The position numbers and the translations under genes were made by a program. A DNA stretch of 64,000 nucleotides, from assembly GCA_033032865.1 (NCBI GenBank), contig JAWHQI010000049.1:4340001-4404000 (forward strand), written 5' to 3'. Below, piece by piece: positions 54,987 to 64,000 of the stretch. Numbering within the stretch: the first letter of the stretch is position 1; each line of letters begins with the position of its first letter. The notes under the pieces were generated by a model. The model was not told the DNA's origin. It worked only from the letters and a program-made list of their open reading frames with translations, and made no database searches. Origin of the DNA: Dactylorhiza incarnata (lineage: Eukaryota; Streptophyta; Magnoliopsida; Asparagales; Orchidaceae).

Positions 54987-56889
54987 TCTTTTCCCCCGCA
55001 TGCGAGCTATTCTTGGCTGTGTTATCTGTTTTTCCCTTGTTGTTTTTTTTTTTAGGTCTTTTGTCAAGACATTTGAACTCTTGCTCTTGTTATGTTTGTA
55101 ATAATAACATTTTGTTTATGGAATGCTCCTCTGGGCATAGTTTTATTTATTCAGCTTTTTCTGTTCCCTTATTTTGTGTGCGAGTGGTCAATATTAATTG
55201 CAGGAATAGGTTTACCCCATGGGTGATAACCCAGATTTCTTGATTTGTTGTGCTCTCACTTGTTTTAATCCAGTTTTTACTATTTTTGTTGTTCTAGTAT
55301 CTAATTTTCAGGTGGCCTTGGTTCCTTGAGATGGTGGATGCTGCGGATTGTCTTGATTTTAAACGCCATTCTTCTGGTATGCTCACGTGCTGAGCATTGG
55401 GTAACTTCTTCCCTAGCTTTCAACTTTGATTTTCACCGTCATATCATTATGTTGTATGGTTTTGATTAAGTCTGGGGGAGAGCCGTTTCTTTGTCACCCA
55501 CTGCACATGCTCATCTCATTTGCATACTAGAAGTATTTTAATTTCAGTTATTTAGTATCGTTCATCTTCACACACCACTTCACCCACTTGAGTACGTGCT
55601 TTCTTTTGTGTTGTTCCGTTTAAACTAGTTTGGTTGGAATGTGAAATAGGCTATTAACACAGGAATTATTATTTGGAGCGCGGTGTCGACTCATGTAGTG
55701 TTCTAGTCGCTTCGCATGCTGTAGTAGAACCTGAGTAGAATTAGATTTTCTTTATGCATTTAATTTATGTGTAGTATCTCTGCGTAAATTTAGATTTAAT
55801 GTACTCAAGTGGTGAATTCGAATGAAATTGATGATAACCCGGTGTTGTGTGTGTGCGGTCGCTAAACGTGTGTTGCTCGAGTCGGGAGGAAGGTTTATCT
55901 TTCTCGTGGGCTAAGAACTTGCCCCAAGCGACTCTTGAAGCATGGGTGAGAGCTACTTGTTGAGTCAAGCATGATGTAGGCCACCATTTGGCTAGTTTGA
56001 GCTTTGTTATTCCATGCCCCTTTCATTCGCCTTTGCAAGCCAAATTTGTGCCTACCATTTTTTTTTGTTCAGCTCCTCCTCATCCACCAAAGCCTGAAGC
56101 CTATCCTACGCCCGCAACCAAAAAAAATGTTTTAACTGTGCTCATAATTTCCAACTTGTGTGGTGTGTGGTGTCATTGTGTTTTGAAGAGAAAATAATGT
56201 CTATCCGCTGATTTTGAACCAACTGGAGGTTGCTTGAAAGAAGAAAAAATATATAAAAGAAAAAAAAAAGAGTATCCTGAAAATAATCCTCCCAAGCTAA
56301 AGAGAAAAATCTATTGGTATTGGTAAAGTAGGCTGTGTGCACACCTGGTTTTCATGATAGGTCTGGGGATGTGTCACACGAGCATAGTGTTTGGTTTTGT
56401 AAGGTGCAGTGTGCCGTTGGCTCATTTGGGTTGCGTAGCCGTCATGTTTATCTTTGCATATCATTCCGTATCCTAAGCCCCGTTTTAATCCTATAAGTCC
56501 TACTGATTTGACTTGCGAGTTTGCTAGCGCCGTGGAGAGAGTGTGACCGGGCAAGCGTATGGTTCACGACGTTGATGGATTTCAGCGGAGTTATTCCTAA
56601 GTCCCGATCTTTTGCAACACCCGCCTCAGCGTCTCGTCACTTTCATACCGGGCATGATCGTCAAATTCTTCATAATTCACCCACTGAGTACAATTAAATC
56701 TTTGATTACGCTTTAGTACTTACGTAAGTTAGTTAGCATAGCTAGAATCTTCTTCTACTAGAATTCCTACTCGCATGCGTATGTTACTTCGCACTGTACT
56801 CCCCTGCGTAATTCGCTATTTTAATTATCTTTTTCAACTTCCGCCGGATTCGTTTGCTCGGGACGCGCAAACAGTTAAGTCTGGGGGTG
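54987..56889 (+). other. Athila-like 3' non-coding region with two PPT-like tracts
   Basis: About 1.9 kb without a supported gene. TTAAGTCTGGGGG occurs at about 55,466 and again at about 56,874-56,886, the latter directly before the 3' LTR as the PPT. Frames such as 55,765-55,968 and 55,988-56,197 are short and featureless. Confidence 0.65.
56874..56889 (+). other. Polypurine tract of the Athila-like element
   Basis: TTAAGTCTGGGGGTG lies adjacent to the 3' LTR start TGATG. Confidence 0.75.
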
Positions 56890-58541
56890 TGATGAGTCCT
56901 GATTATATACACCTTCATGGACTCATCCGGGCCATTATTTAGTCAATATCACGCACTTTAGCCTTATTATAGTTTATAATTGATAACCCATGCTAGGTGC
57001 ACATTTTGGCCCACTTTGGTGTGTTTTCGTGTTTATTTCCTTTCATAGTACTCATATGTTGTTAAGTGCCACTTTCGGTGGCTAGATCTGTGTTTGTGCT
57101 GGAATAGGAGGCGTGCAAGTGTTTCCGGTGCAATTCTGCACAGGAACACTGCGCACGATCACTTGTTCTAGTGCGCACGACCACTGGTCGTGCGCCACTG
57201 ATCGTGCGCACTTAGCCCCTTTTTACGAGTTCTGTCTGGTGCAGTGCGCACGCCCATCAACTCCAGTGCGCACGACCACCGGTCGTGCGCCACTGTCCGT
57301 GCGCACTTAATAGTAACTTTATGAGTTCTGTCTCACCTATTGCGCACGACCACCGACTCCAGTGCGCACGACCACCGGTCGTGCGCCACTGGTCGTGCGA
57401 ACATTTTATTTTATGATTCCATCTCGTGCAGGTTCTGTCCAGGCAGTGCGCACGATCGCAGGATTCCAGTGCGCACGACCACTGGTCGTGCGCCAATGAT
57501 CGTGCGCAGTGTTTAATCCAGCGCCTATTTATTGACCTGTTCGCGAATTAGGTCGGGATCACGCAACTCTGCTCCGTTCAGTCCGCCGTTTTCGCCGTTT
57601 TCAGGGGATTTTCGCCCCCTAGGCCTCCTCCATCATCCAAAGGCTTAAAGGAAGGGTTCCTACACTCACTTTGACCGCTAAGGAAGAGGTTCTCCGCAAT
57701 AGACGTGGCCGGATTGTAAATCGCTGGAGAAGACGGGTCCATTGGGAGGTGTGACAGCCCTCTTCTACCCCGGACGCAGTTGGGACCGAGCTAGGACGCG
57801 GATTGACAACCCGGTGCTTCCTACCGTAAATCTACAACGAGACTCCAGATTCGGTCGTATCTCTTGCCTTTTTCCTCTATTTTTGTGGTTATGTGTGATG
57901 TATTCTCTTTATCTTGATGATGAACACTATGAATCATGCCTAATGTTGCTTATTTCATGTTTATGAAATTATTTTGTTCATTTGTGTCATTGAGGTGCGC
58001 TTTATTTCATTTTCCATCCCACCGCCACGACCGGTGCCGCACTAGCAATTGCTAGTGGCGTGCTTGTCGAAGAGGTGCTTGCGACCCTCACTCCGCTAGC
58101 CTACTCGTCCATCCGCCTACCGAAGCGTGGCATCGCGGCCCGTATTCCATCCCGCCTAACGAGGCAGTGCGCTCAAGGCCTGCACAGTTCGATTCCGCTT
58201 GCCTACTCGTCCAACCGCCCTTACGAAGTAGCGCGTTCAAGGCCTACATAGTCTTCCATCCCGCCGAGCGAAGCTTTGCATAGCGGCATTGCATAGGAGT
58301 AGTTGATAGCTTTTCTTTTATTTTTCAAAAGCCCAATCACCCCGTGTCCGCATTCCATCCAAATCAAGGACTTCGATCTCAAGTCCTTCCTCGAACGTTA
58401 ACTCCACCTTACTGTGTTCCTTGAGAGATTCGATACTCGGGGATTACTCCTCGTTTTATATTACTTGAACGATCGGTACACTGCCGTTTCGTGTCGCAGT
58501 CGAGCTACCGCCTATAGCGGTGTGTGAGATTTGCGCCATCA
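56890..58541 (+). repeat. Athila-like 3' LTR
   Basis: Same length as the 5' LTR (1,652 bp) with three base differences; followed by the target duplication GAGAC. Confidence 0.95.
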
Positions 58542-58546
58542 GAGAC

Positions 58547-59155
58547 TCACGGTGGAGGAAAGTAACCGAGGAGCTCACGAGCCTTTCCAGCCCCAACGAT
58601 GAGAGAACCCTAGCGTAGATCAGCGGTTGAGCAGAATGGAAGCCCACCTCTCCATCCTGAAAAACGAGATGCCGGAGAATGAAATACGAGACGCCAGAGG
58701 GGTTATCGATGAGGAGTGGCGCCGATTCACCGGTGGATTTGAAGAAGCTGCCAGTCGCGACTGATGAGGGTTTTGAGAATGGCGGATGGGGTCGATCAAG
58801 AGGCCGGGATATATCTTAGTATTAATGTTTTAGTAATTAATGTATTAATTAATTATTTTATTGGAGGGAAATTTCCCTCCAAATATTTCATGCATGCATG
58901 TGTATGATCTAATGAAATTTCCCTCCAATATTTCACATGATATAATTTGAAGTTAGAAAATGAAACATTTTTTTTTAATATCTGAGCGCGAGCTCGACTC
59001 GTAATCGAGCTCGAGCTCATCGAACTCGAGCTGGACAAGTAATCGAGCTCGAGCTCAACGAACTCGATCTCGACTCAGAATCGAGCTTTTTTCAAGGTGG
59101 TTCGTCGAGCTTTCGAGCCACCGCAAGTCACCTTGTTTATAAATAATATATATAT
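58547..59155. other. CACTA interior with GAGCTCGA palindromic tract
   Basis: No gene found. At 58,984-59,090 CGAGCTCGAGCTC and CGACTCGTAATCGAGCTCG repeat as nested palindromes inside AT-rich DNA. Confidence 0.6.
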
Positions 59156-60066
59156 ATATATATATGTTTGTGTGTGTGTGTTTGTGTGTGTGTGTTTGTG
59201 TGTTTGTCTGTATGTGTTTTTGTTGGTGTGTGTGCGTGTGTGTGTGTGTTTGTGTGTGTGTGTTTGTGTGTTTATGTTGGTGTGTGTGTGTGTGTGTGTG
59301 TGTGTTTGTGTGTTTGTCTGTATGTGTTTATGCATGCATGTGTACGTGTACATGTATCTATGTTTGTGTGTGTAGTGTATCGGTGTTTATGCATATCTAT
59401 ATCTGTATGTATGCCTATGTCTGTGTCGTTTGTGTCGTCTGTGTGTTTGGGCATGCATGTTTGTGCATGTGTGTATTTGTGTCTGTGTGTTTGTGGTTGT
59501 GTTTGTGTGTATGTGTCTGTCTGTATCTGTGTCTGTGTCTATGTCTATCTGTGTGTGCGTGTGTGTCGGTGTCTGTGTGCCTGTGTATGTGTTTGCATGC
59601 ATGTGTGTCTGTGTTTGTGTCTTTGTTTGTGTGTCTATGTCTGTCTGTGTCATCTATTTATGTCGATGTGTGTGTGTGTCTATATCTGTGTTTGTGCGTG
59701 TACGTGTATCTGTGTTTGTGTGTGTAGTGTATCGGTGTTTATGCATATCTATATCTATCTGTATGCCTATGTCTGTGTCGTTTGTGTCGTATGTGTGTCT
59801 ATGTGTGTTTGTGGATGTCTGTTTATGTGTGTGTGTTTGTGTCTGTGTGTTTGTGGTTTTGTTTGTGTGTCTGTGTCTGTCTGTATCTGTGTCTGTGTCT
59901 ATGTCAGTGTGTGTGTGTGTCGGTGTTTGTGTGCCCGTGTATGTGTTTGCATGCATGTGTGTCTGTGTTTGTGTCTTTGTTTGTGTGTCTATGTCTGTCT
60001 GTGTCATCAATCTATGTCGGTGTGTGTGTGTCGGTGTCTGTGTCTGTGTCTGTGTTTGACTGTGTC
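59156..60066. repeat. GT-rich microsatellite with a ~352-bp tandem duplication
   Basis: About 900 bp of TGTGTTTGTGTCTG-like DNA. A segment starting near 59,355 (TGTAGTGTATCGGTG at 59,371) is repeated at offset about 352 (59,723), and the same offset separates the GTTTGCATGCATGTG copies at about 59,590 and 59,943. It gives long Cys/Val frames on the plus strand and Thr/His frames on the minus strand that are not genes. Confidence 0.9.
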
Positions 60067-60593
60067 ATCTATGCAACTATGACATTACCCCCGCCTCAAT
60101 ATATAGTACTACTGTCCCAATGTGACGACGCCCCTGCAGCTTGCAAACCCCGCGCGCGCAAAAATACTCATGCCGCAATATTACCACTTATCGATATGAC
60201 ATGTATTTTTGACTTTCTTTATATCTATTTTCATTAAACCACGTGTCTTTGCGTGCGTGCGGGGCCCGTGAGCGTAGTTATTTTTAATCTAAAATTATGT
60301 TAATAAATTAATGTCAGATTTGCATTCATTTTTAAATTTAATGTTTTTTAGTTTTTGAATTTCTTTTTTAAAATTTTATGGAGGGAAATTTTTCTTCGTA
60401 TATTTCATTCATGTAAAAGAGAGGGGGAGAGAGAGGAAGAAAAACTTTTATAAAAACATTTTCAATTTTTTATAAAAAACTTTATATAACTTTATATATT
60501 ATTAACTGCAATATATAAAGAAACTTTAAAAGAATTTTTTTGTTAAAATATAAATGTTTTAGAAAAAAATAATTATAAAATTTTGATGTATTA
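60067..60593. other. CACTA interior, no gene seen
   Basis: AT-rich non-coding sequence with a short CGCGCGCGC tract near 60,150. Confidence 0.5.
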
Positions 60594-60795
60594 TTTTTTA
60601 TGATCATTTTGAGTACTCATATGTATATGTTGCGGGCGAAGGCCGCCGTCGTCGGCCGAGTACTGTAGTATATGGGCGCACCCCGCTCGAATGCAGGCTC
60701 AGCCCGCTCAGAGCAAGCGAGCACGGGCAAAGCCGCGCCCGTGCAGAGCTGCTCGTAACATATACATATGAGATCTTAAAATGATCATAAAATAA
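60594..60795. repeat. Inverted-repeat element with GC-rich centre
   Basis: Arms of about 32 bp (ATGATCATTTTGAGTACTC... at about 60,600-60,631 and its inverse at about 60,756-60,787, about three mismatches) enclose about 125 bp of GC-rich sequence in an AT-rich region. It resembles a small MITE-like insertion or a stem-loop; no target duplication was fixed. Confidence 0.7.
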
Positions 60796-61400
60796 TTAAA
60801 TTAATATTCTGTAGTTAATTTTTTTAAAAACACTGTATTTTGGCCTACAAAGGACGGTGCTACAAAAGCTCATAATTAATTGCAAAATGATTAGACGACT
60901 CTGGACATTTATATACTCATGTTGTTTATATCATTTCATGTCGCTCCTTTTTAAAAACATTTATTATTTTTAATGCTCTACGTACTTTGGGGAATTCATC
61001 TGATTAAACTCCATGATAATGTTGAGCTAATTAAATATCCAGAATTAAATGCTCTTAAACTTGTTTCAAATAAGATGATAATAACTCAATTGTTAATGCA
61101 TTAAACCTTCGTCTAATCTTAGGCCGCACTTTTAATACTTTAAACCAGCCAATTCGTCAGATCACACAGTAACATATACTTCCTCACTATAAAACGCAGA
61201 ATATTCATAGGAAATTAAGATTTATATATGATTAAAAAATCACGTCGAAAATAAGATATGTTGCGGCCAACTCGAGGCTCCTGCAAATCGGTGATAATAA
61301 ATAAATAAAATTATGTTTTAGTAATAATATATTTCTATTTATACAAAAATTTAAAAGATACATTAAATATTTTTCATGTTACGATATTTAATTAATAGTC
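60796..61400. other. CACTA interior, no gene seen
   Basis: AT-rich, no open frame with a recognisable domain. Confidence 0.5.
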
Positions 61401-61745
61401 ATCTCTCGCGTGCCCGTAGGACAAATGCATGCTTGGGTACGTACGTACTTACACCCAGTTGAAAATGCGTGTGCGTAATAAAATGCGTAACTAGCTAGGC
61501 TAAAATGTGCCCGGGTGAGAAAAAGCATCATAACGAAAAAAGCGCGCCCGAAAAAAAAGTGTTTTTGAAGAAAACGCTGATCATGAGCGAATTATAACTT
61601 GTACGCAAACAAAATTGTGCTCCCGAGCCAAGTGTGCGCAGTCAAAAAAGCACATGCCACTAGACAAAGAACGCACGCACAAGTGAAAAACACATGCACG
61701 GGCGAAAAAATACGCTCTAGGGCCTAAAATGCGCGCTCATGTTTT
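61400..61745. repeat. Degenerate GGGCGAAAAA/GCGCGCCC minisatellite
   Basis: Imperfect ~20-bp periodicity with AAATGCGYG, GCCCGGGCGAAAAA and GCGCGCCCGAAAA motifs. Confidence 0.55.
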
Positions 61746-62049
61746 AAAATTTAATTAATATATTTATTGTAACAAAACTTTGGTTACCAAAAAATACTAA
61801 TTGTAAGAAAATTCTAATGGTTACAAATACTTTCATGGTGTTGTCACAATTGCAACTTATTGTGAGGATATTTTACTATTTGTAACGTAAAACTAGTCTT
61901 GTTACAAATACCTGCTCTTATTGTAACAAATATTTAGTTATTGTAACAAAACATAAAATACTTGTTACAAAAAGTTAAGCTTTTGTAACGATAACGAAAT
62001 TTCGTTACTAAATATAGCTATTAGTAACAAATTTTTTCTTCGTTACAAA
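61746..62049 (-). repeat. CACTA right subterminal repeats
   Basis: About a dozen TTTGTAAC/GTTACAAA motifs in both orientations, matching the left subterminal set. Confidence 0.8.
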
Positions 62050-62083
62050 TTAGTCCTTACTAAAAGTGTAATTTGTTGTAGTG
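62050..62083 (-). repeat. CACTA right terminal inverted repeat
   Basis: Reverse complement of the left repeat with two differences; followed by the ATT duplication (62,084-62,086). Confidence 0.95.
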
Positions 62084-62086
62084 ATT

Positions 62087-62220
62087 CCTACAGGCTCGCA
62101 GACCACGTCCCCTACAAACACGGAGAACAAACTCTCATACACACTCGGTCCTTTAATCTAGGATCTACAAGAAATCAGAAGACAAAACTTCCTACAAGAA
62201 TAAGTAAAAGATGTTACAAA
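62087..62220 (-). repeat. Copia-2-type LTR, duplicated copy, right part
   Basis: Continues the LTR interrupted at 41,468 (GACCACGTCCCCTACAAAC, CCTTTAATCTAGGATC) and ends GATGTTACAAA at the copia-3 edge, the same junction as at 40,224/40,225. Confidence 0.88.
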
Positions 62221-63933
62221 TGTTGGGAAAAACCTCCATAGATTTAACTTAACAAATTATCTAAAAGTGATTTTAACTTTTAGGTTTCAATTACCCATTG
62301 AATAATGAGGGTATTCTGGTCATTAGATGTCTTAGGTTGTCACAGTCAACCTAGGGTGTCAAGACCATATCAAGAGAAGCACAAATTTGGTGAAGTTAAT
62401 TTTTGCGGCGAATAGGAATCGACGCAACATCGATTGGATGTTGACGCTACTCTGACAAGAAGTCCAAGCAACATACTATTTCTGTCGGAGTAGATCAAGT
62501 CGATGTTACACCGAATAGATATCGACGTAGAGGTCATGGACCTGTCGAAGTACTTTGTGAAGTCGTCGCAGCTTCTACTTCAATTCAACACAGAAGGAAA
62601 TATATGTCGAAGCCATCTAAAGTCAACGCAACGTCGATTTCTTCTCAACGCAGATAATGAAGTTCAGAGGCATGCCAACAACTCGACGTTTATGTCGATT
62701 GGGTGTCAACGCAACGTCGACTAGCAGAGTTCAGTCAGAACGAGGATGAATTCAAAGTTGCTCCTACAAGAACTCGAAGTTGCGTCGATAAGAGAGGAAG
62801 AGAACTCGACGCTACATCCAATACAATGTGAATAGAAAAACCTTGTCAGCTGTCATTTTGGTCCCTCTCTCATGGCCCACCTCTCTTAAGATCATTCCCC
62901 AATGGCTCCTTACTTGCCTTAAATGGAATGAAGAACTAAAAGAGGACAAAAAGCTTTCTTGGAAATATGCTTAATATTGGTGAACCGGTTGGGAATTAAA
63001 GAAGGAAAGAAAGAGAATTTGTCTTATGCATAATACCTTTTCAGCTTACCAAAAAGGGAATGAAATTCAAATCTGCTGAGGGAAAATAAAAGAGAAGAAT
63101 AGAAAGAGAAGTGCATAGCACTTATTACAATCAGCCACACTGTTCCATTGGGGTTCTCTTCTTCTTCTTCCTCCTCAGGAACCCTAATAGAGCACATACA
63201 AAGAAGAAAGAATTGCTGCTCTCCTCTCTCAGAATAGAACAAAACAGAACAAGGCTGCTCATCATCATAACCACATAGCAACAAAGTGTTCAATCAGAAA
63301 GAAGAAACAGAAAGGATCTGACACCAATAGCTCCTGCAGTACAACACTATCATAAACAGGAGTTAATCAAGAGTAGATCCAGTGAAAGATTCAAGAAGTT
63401 GTTCTTCATACAACCTACGAAAGAATTCTGAAAACAGAATTCTTCATCTTCTCCCCTTTCTTTATTTCTCCTTCTCATTCCCTTGAACAGAGTTTTGAGA
63501 ATCCCTCTTCCAAATAATTCAGTGGTTCAAGATCTCTTTATCAAAAGATCTGGTGGTTCAAGATCTCTTTATCAAAAGATCTGGTGGTTCATGATCTCCT
63601 TGCAAAAAGATCAGTGGTTCTAAGTGTCTCCATACCAAAAGACTCTGGCACAATGGTGCATCCCTACCATGTGGTAGAATAGGGGAGTACCCACATTTAT
63701 GGGAACCTCTATACAAATCTTGGTGTCTTCTGGATTACTTTTCTGTGCTGTCCCAAGTTCTTTTATTCTACACTATATTTCCTACACCATTATTATTCTG
63801 CCTGTGATCTTATTGTGCATAAATCCTTAGTTTATTATATTGTTTTCACAGTTAGGATAGAAAAAAATTTAAATATCTATTCACCCCCCCCCCCCCCTCT
63901 AGAGCATACTCAGAGGCACACTGTGCACTTTCA
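62221..63933 (+). repeat. Copia-3 5' LTR, 1,713 bp
   Basis: From TGTTGGGAAAA to ACTTTCA at 63,933, followed by a PBS. U3 has TGCGTCGA/TCGACGCA and ACGTCGA/TCGACGT hairpins (62,403-62,760), a four-copy 31-bp repeat lies at 63,522-63,620, and a C run of about 14-16 sits at about 63,882-63,897. Two short frames (62,503-62,724; 63,024-63,293 minus) have no domain. Confidence 0.85.
63522..63622 (+). repeat. 31-bp tandem repeat in the copia-3 LTR
   Basis: Four units starting GTGGTTC at 63,522, 63,553, 63,584 and 63,614, with AAGATCTC...AAAAGATC dyads. Confidence 0.85.
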
Positions 63934-63935
63934 AT

Positions 63936-63952
63936 TGGTATCAGAGGGAGGT
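63936..63952 (+). other. Copia-3 primer-binding site
   Basis: TGGTATCAGAGGGAGG follows the LTR by two bases. The downstream leader (GTTAACACCTTGATCAAG) resembles the copia-2 leader, so copia-3 is a relative; its genes lie beyond the window. Confidence 0.88.
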
Positions 63953-64000
63953 TGATCATTAAAAGGTTAACACCTTGATCAAGAAGATCTCCTACTCTTA

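Larger units (their letters stand above)
50206..58541 (+). mobile_element. Non-autonomous Athila-like gypsy element, young and complete
   Basis: 8,336 bp with two 1,652-bp LTRs that differ at three positions by eye, a tRNA-Asp-type PBS, two intact ORFs, a PPT and flanking 5-bp duplications GAGAC (50,201-50,205 and 58,542-58,546). LTR ends are TGATG...CATCA. No protease, reverse transcriptase or integrase is present, so replication must rely on a relative. The tRNA-Asp primer and the second ORF point to the Athila lineage. Inserted in the CACTA element. Confidence 0.92.
41469..62083 (-). mobile_element. CACTA (En/Spm) transposon, 20.6 kb, with nested Athila-like element
   Basis: It starts CACTACAA and ends TTGTAGTG. 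The ends form a 34-bp terminal inverted repeat with two mismatches and are flanked by the 3-bp duplication ATT (41,466-41,468 and 62,084-62,086), the hallmark of CACTA elements. The host LTR continues in register on both sides. Inside: GTTACAA subterminal repeats, minisatellites, an intact-looking TNPA-like gene, a truncated TNPD gene (both minus strand) and a later retrotransposon insertion. Net of that insertion it is about 12.3 kb. TNPD lacks its catalytic domain, so movement would need a transposase supplied in trans. Confidence 0.93.

Noticed and set aside
59097..60237. Cysteine/valine-rich frames up to 304 codons and Thr/His-rich antisense frames
   Set aside because: They translate the GT-rich microsatellite; composition mimics small cysteine-rich proteins but there is no signal peptide, cysteine framework or independent sequence.
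63024..63293. 89-codon minus-strand frame in the copia-3 LTR
   Set aside because: Low-complexity Glu/Leu/Phe/Ser stretch within the LTR leader; no supporting evidence.

Overview
This is a gene-poor, transposon-saturated stretch of nuclear DNA from a flowering plant, probably a eudicot; the species cannot be named from the sequence. Evidence: Ty1/copia and Ty3/gypsy retrotransposons with plant-type primer-binding sites (initiator-Met and Asp tRNA), a CACTA DNA transposon with plant TNPA/TNPD-type genes, long AT-rich spacers, introns with GT/AG borders and microsatellites. I found no ordinary host gene. Nearly all long open frames are transposon genes or by-products of simple repeats.

Layout. 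125-17,124: a Sirevirus-like copia element (copia-1, minus strand) split in its pol gene by two chromovirus-type gypsy elements, gypsy-A (1,513-9,306, minus, itself carrying a solo LTR at 5,380-6,275) and gypsy-B (9,307-13,731, plus). Both gypsy elements and copia-1 lack matching pieces at position 1,512/1,513, as if one deletion removed the copia/gypsy-B 5' part/gypsy-A 3' LTR interval. 17,126-19,075: LTR fragment and gag-protease of a third gypsy element. 19,076-21,485: AT-rich DNA, a tRNA-like pol III promoter relic, a C-rich minisatellite and an LTR-like leader with three covarying hairpins. 21,500-26,168: a 4.7-kb gypsy LTR. 26,169-27,180: two minisatellite arrays in inverted orientation around a TA-rich core. 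27,181-30,169: unannotatable AT-rich DNA with short tandem repeats.

30,170-40,224: copia-2 (minus), a Sirevirus-like element with gag, pol, a large extra ORF after pol with its own TATA box, and both LTRs (the 5' LTR is cut by copia-3). 40,225-41,468 and 62,084-62,771 repeat the gag/PBS/LTR/copia-3-LTR junction of that element, which indicates an old tandem duplication. Into the second copy a 20.6-kb CACTA element (41,469-62,083) was inserted, with a 3-bp target duplication and the host LTR resuming on the other side. The CACTA element holds an apparently intact seven-exon TNPA-like gene (460 aa), a truncated TNPD gene lacking its catalytic part, large minisatellites, and a very young non-autonomous Athila-like LTR element (50,206-58,541) with near-identical LTRs, target duplications and two intact ORFs but no pol. 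62,221-64,000: the 5' LTR and primer-binding site of copia-3 (plus), which continues beyond the window.

The most unusual cross-cutting signal is that LTRs of at least seven unrelated families here each carry a different tandem hairpin built around a GTCG...CGAC core in or near U3. Most older coding regions are broken by stops (several read as TGG-to-TAG or CGA-to-TGA changes), so only the TNPA-like gene and the two Athila-like ORFs look currently translatable.
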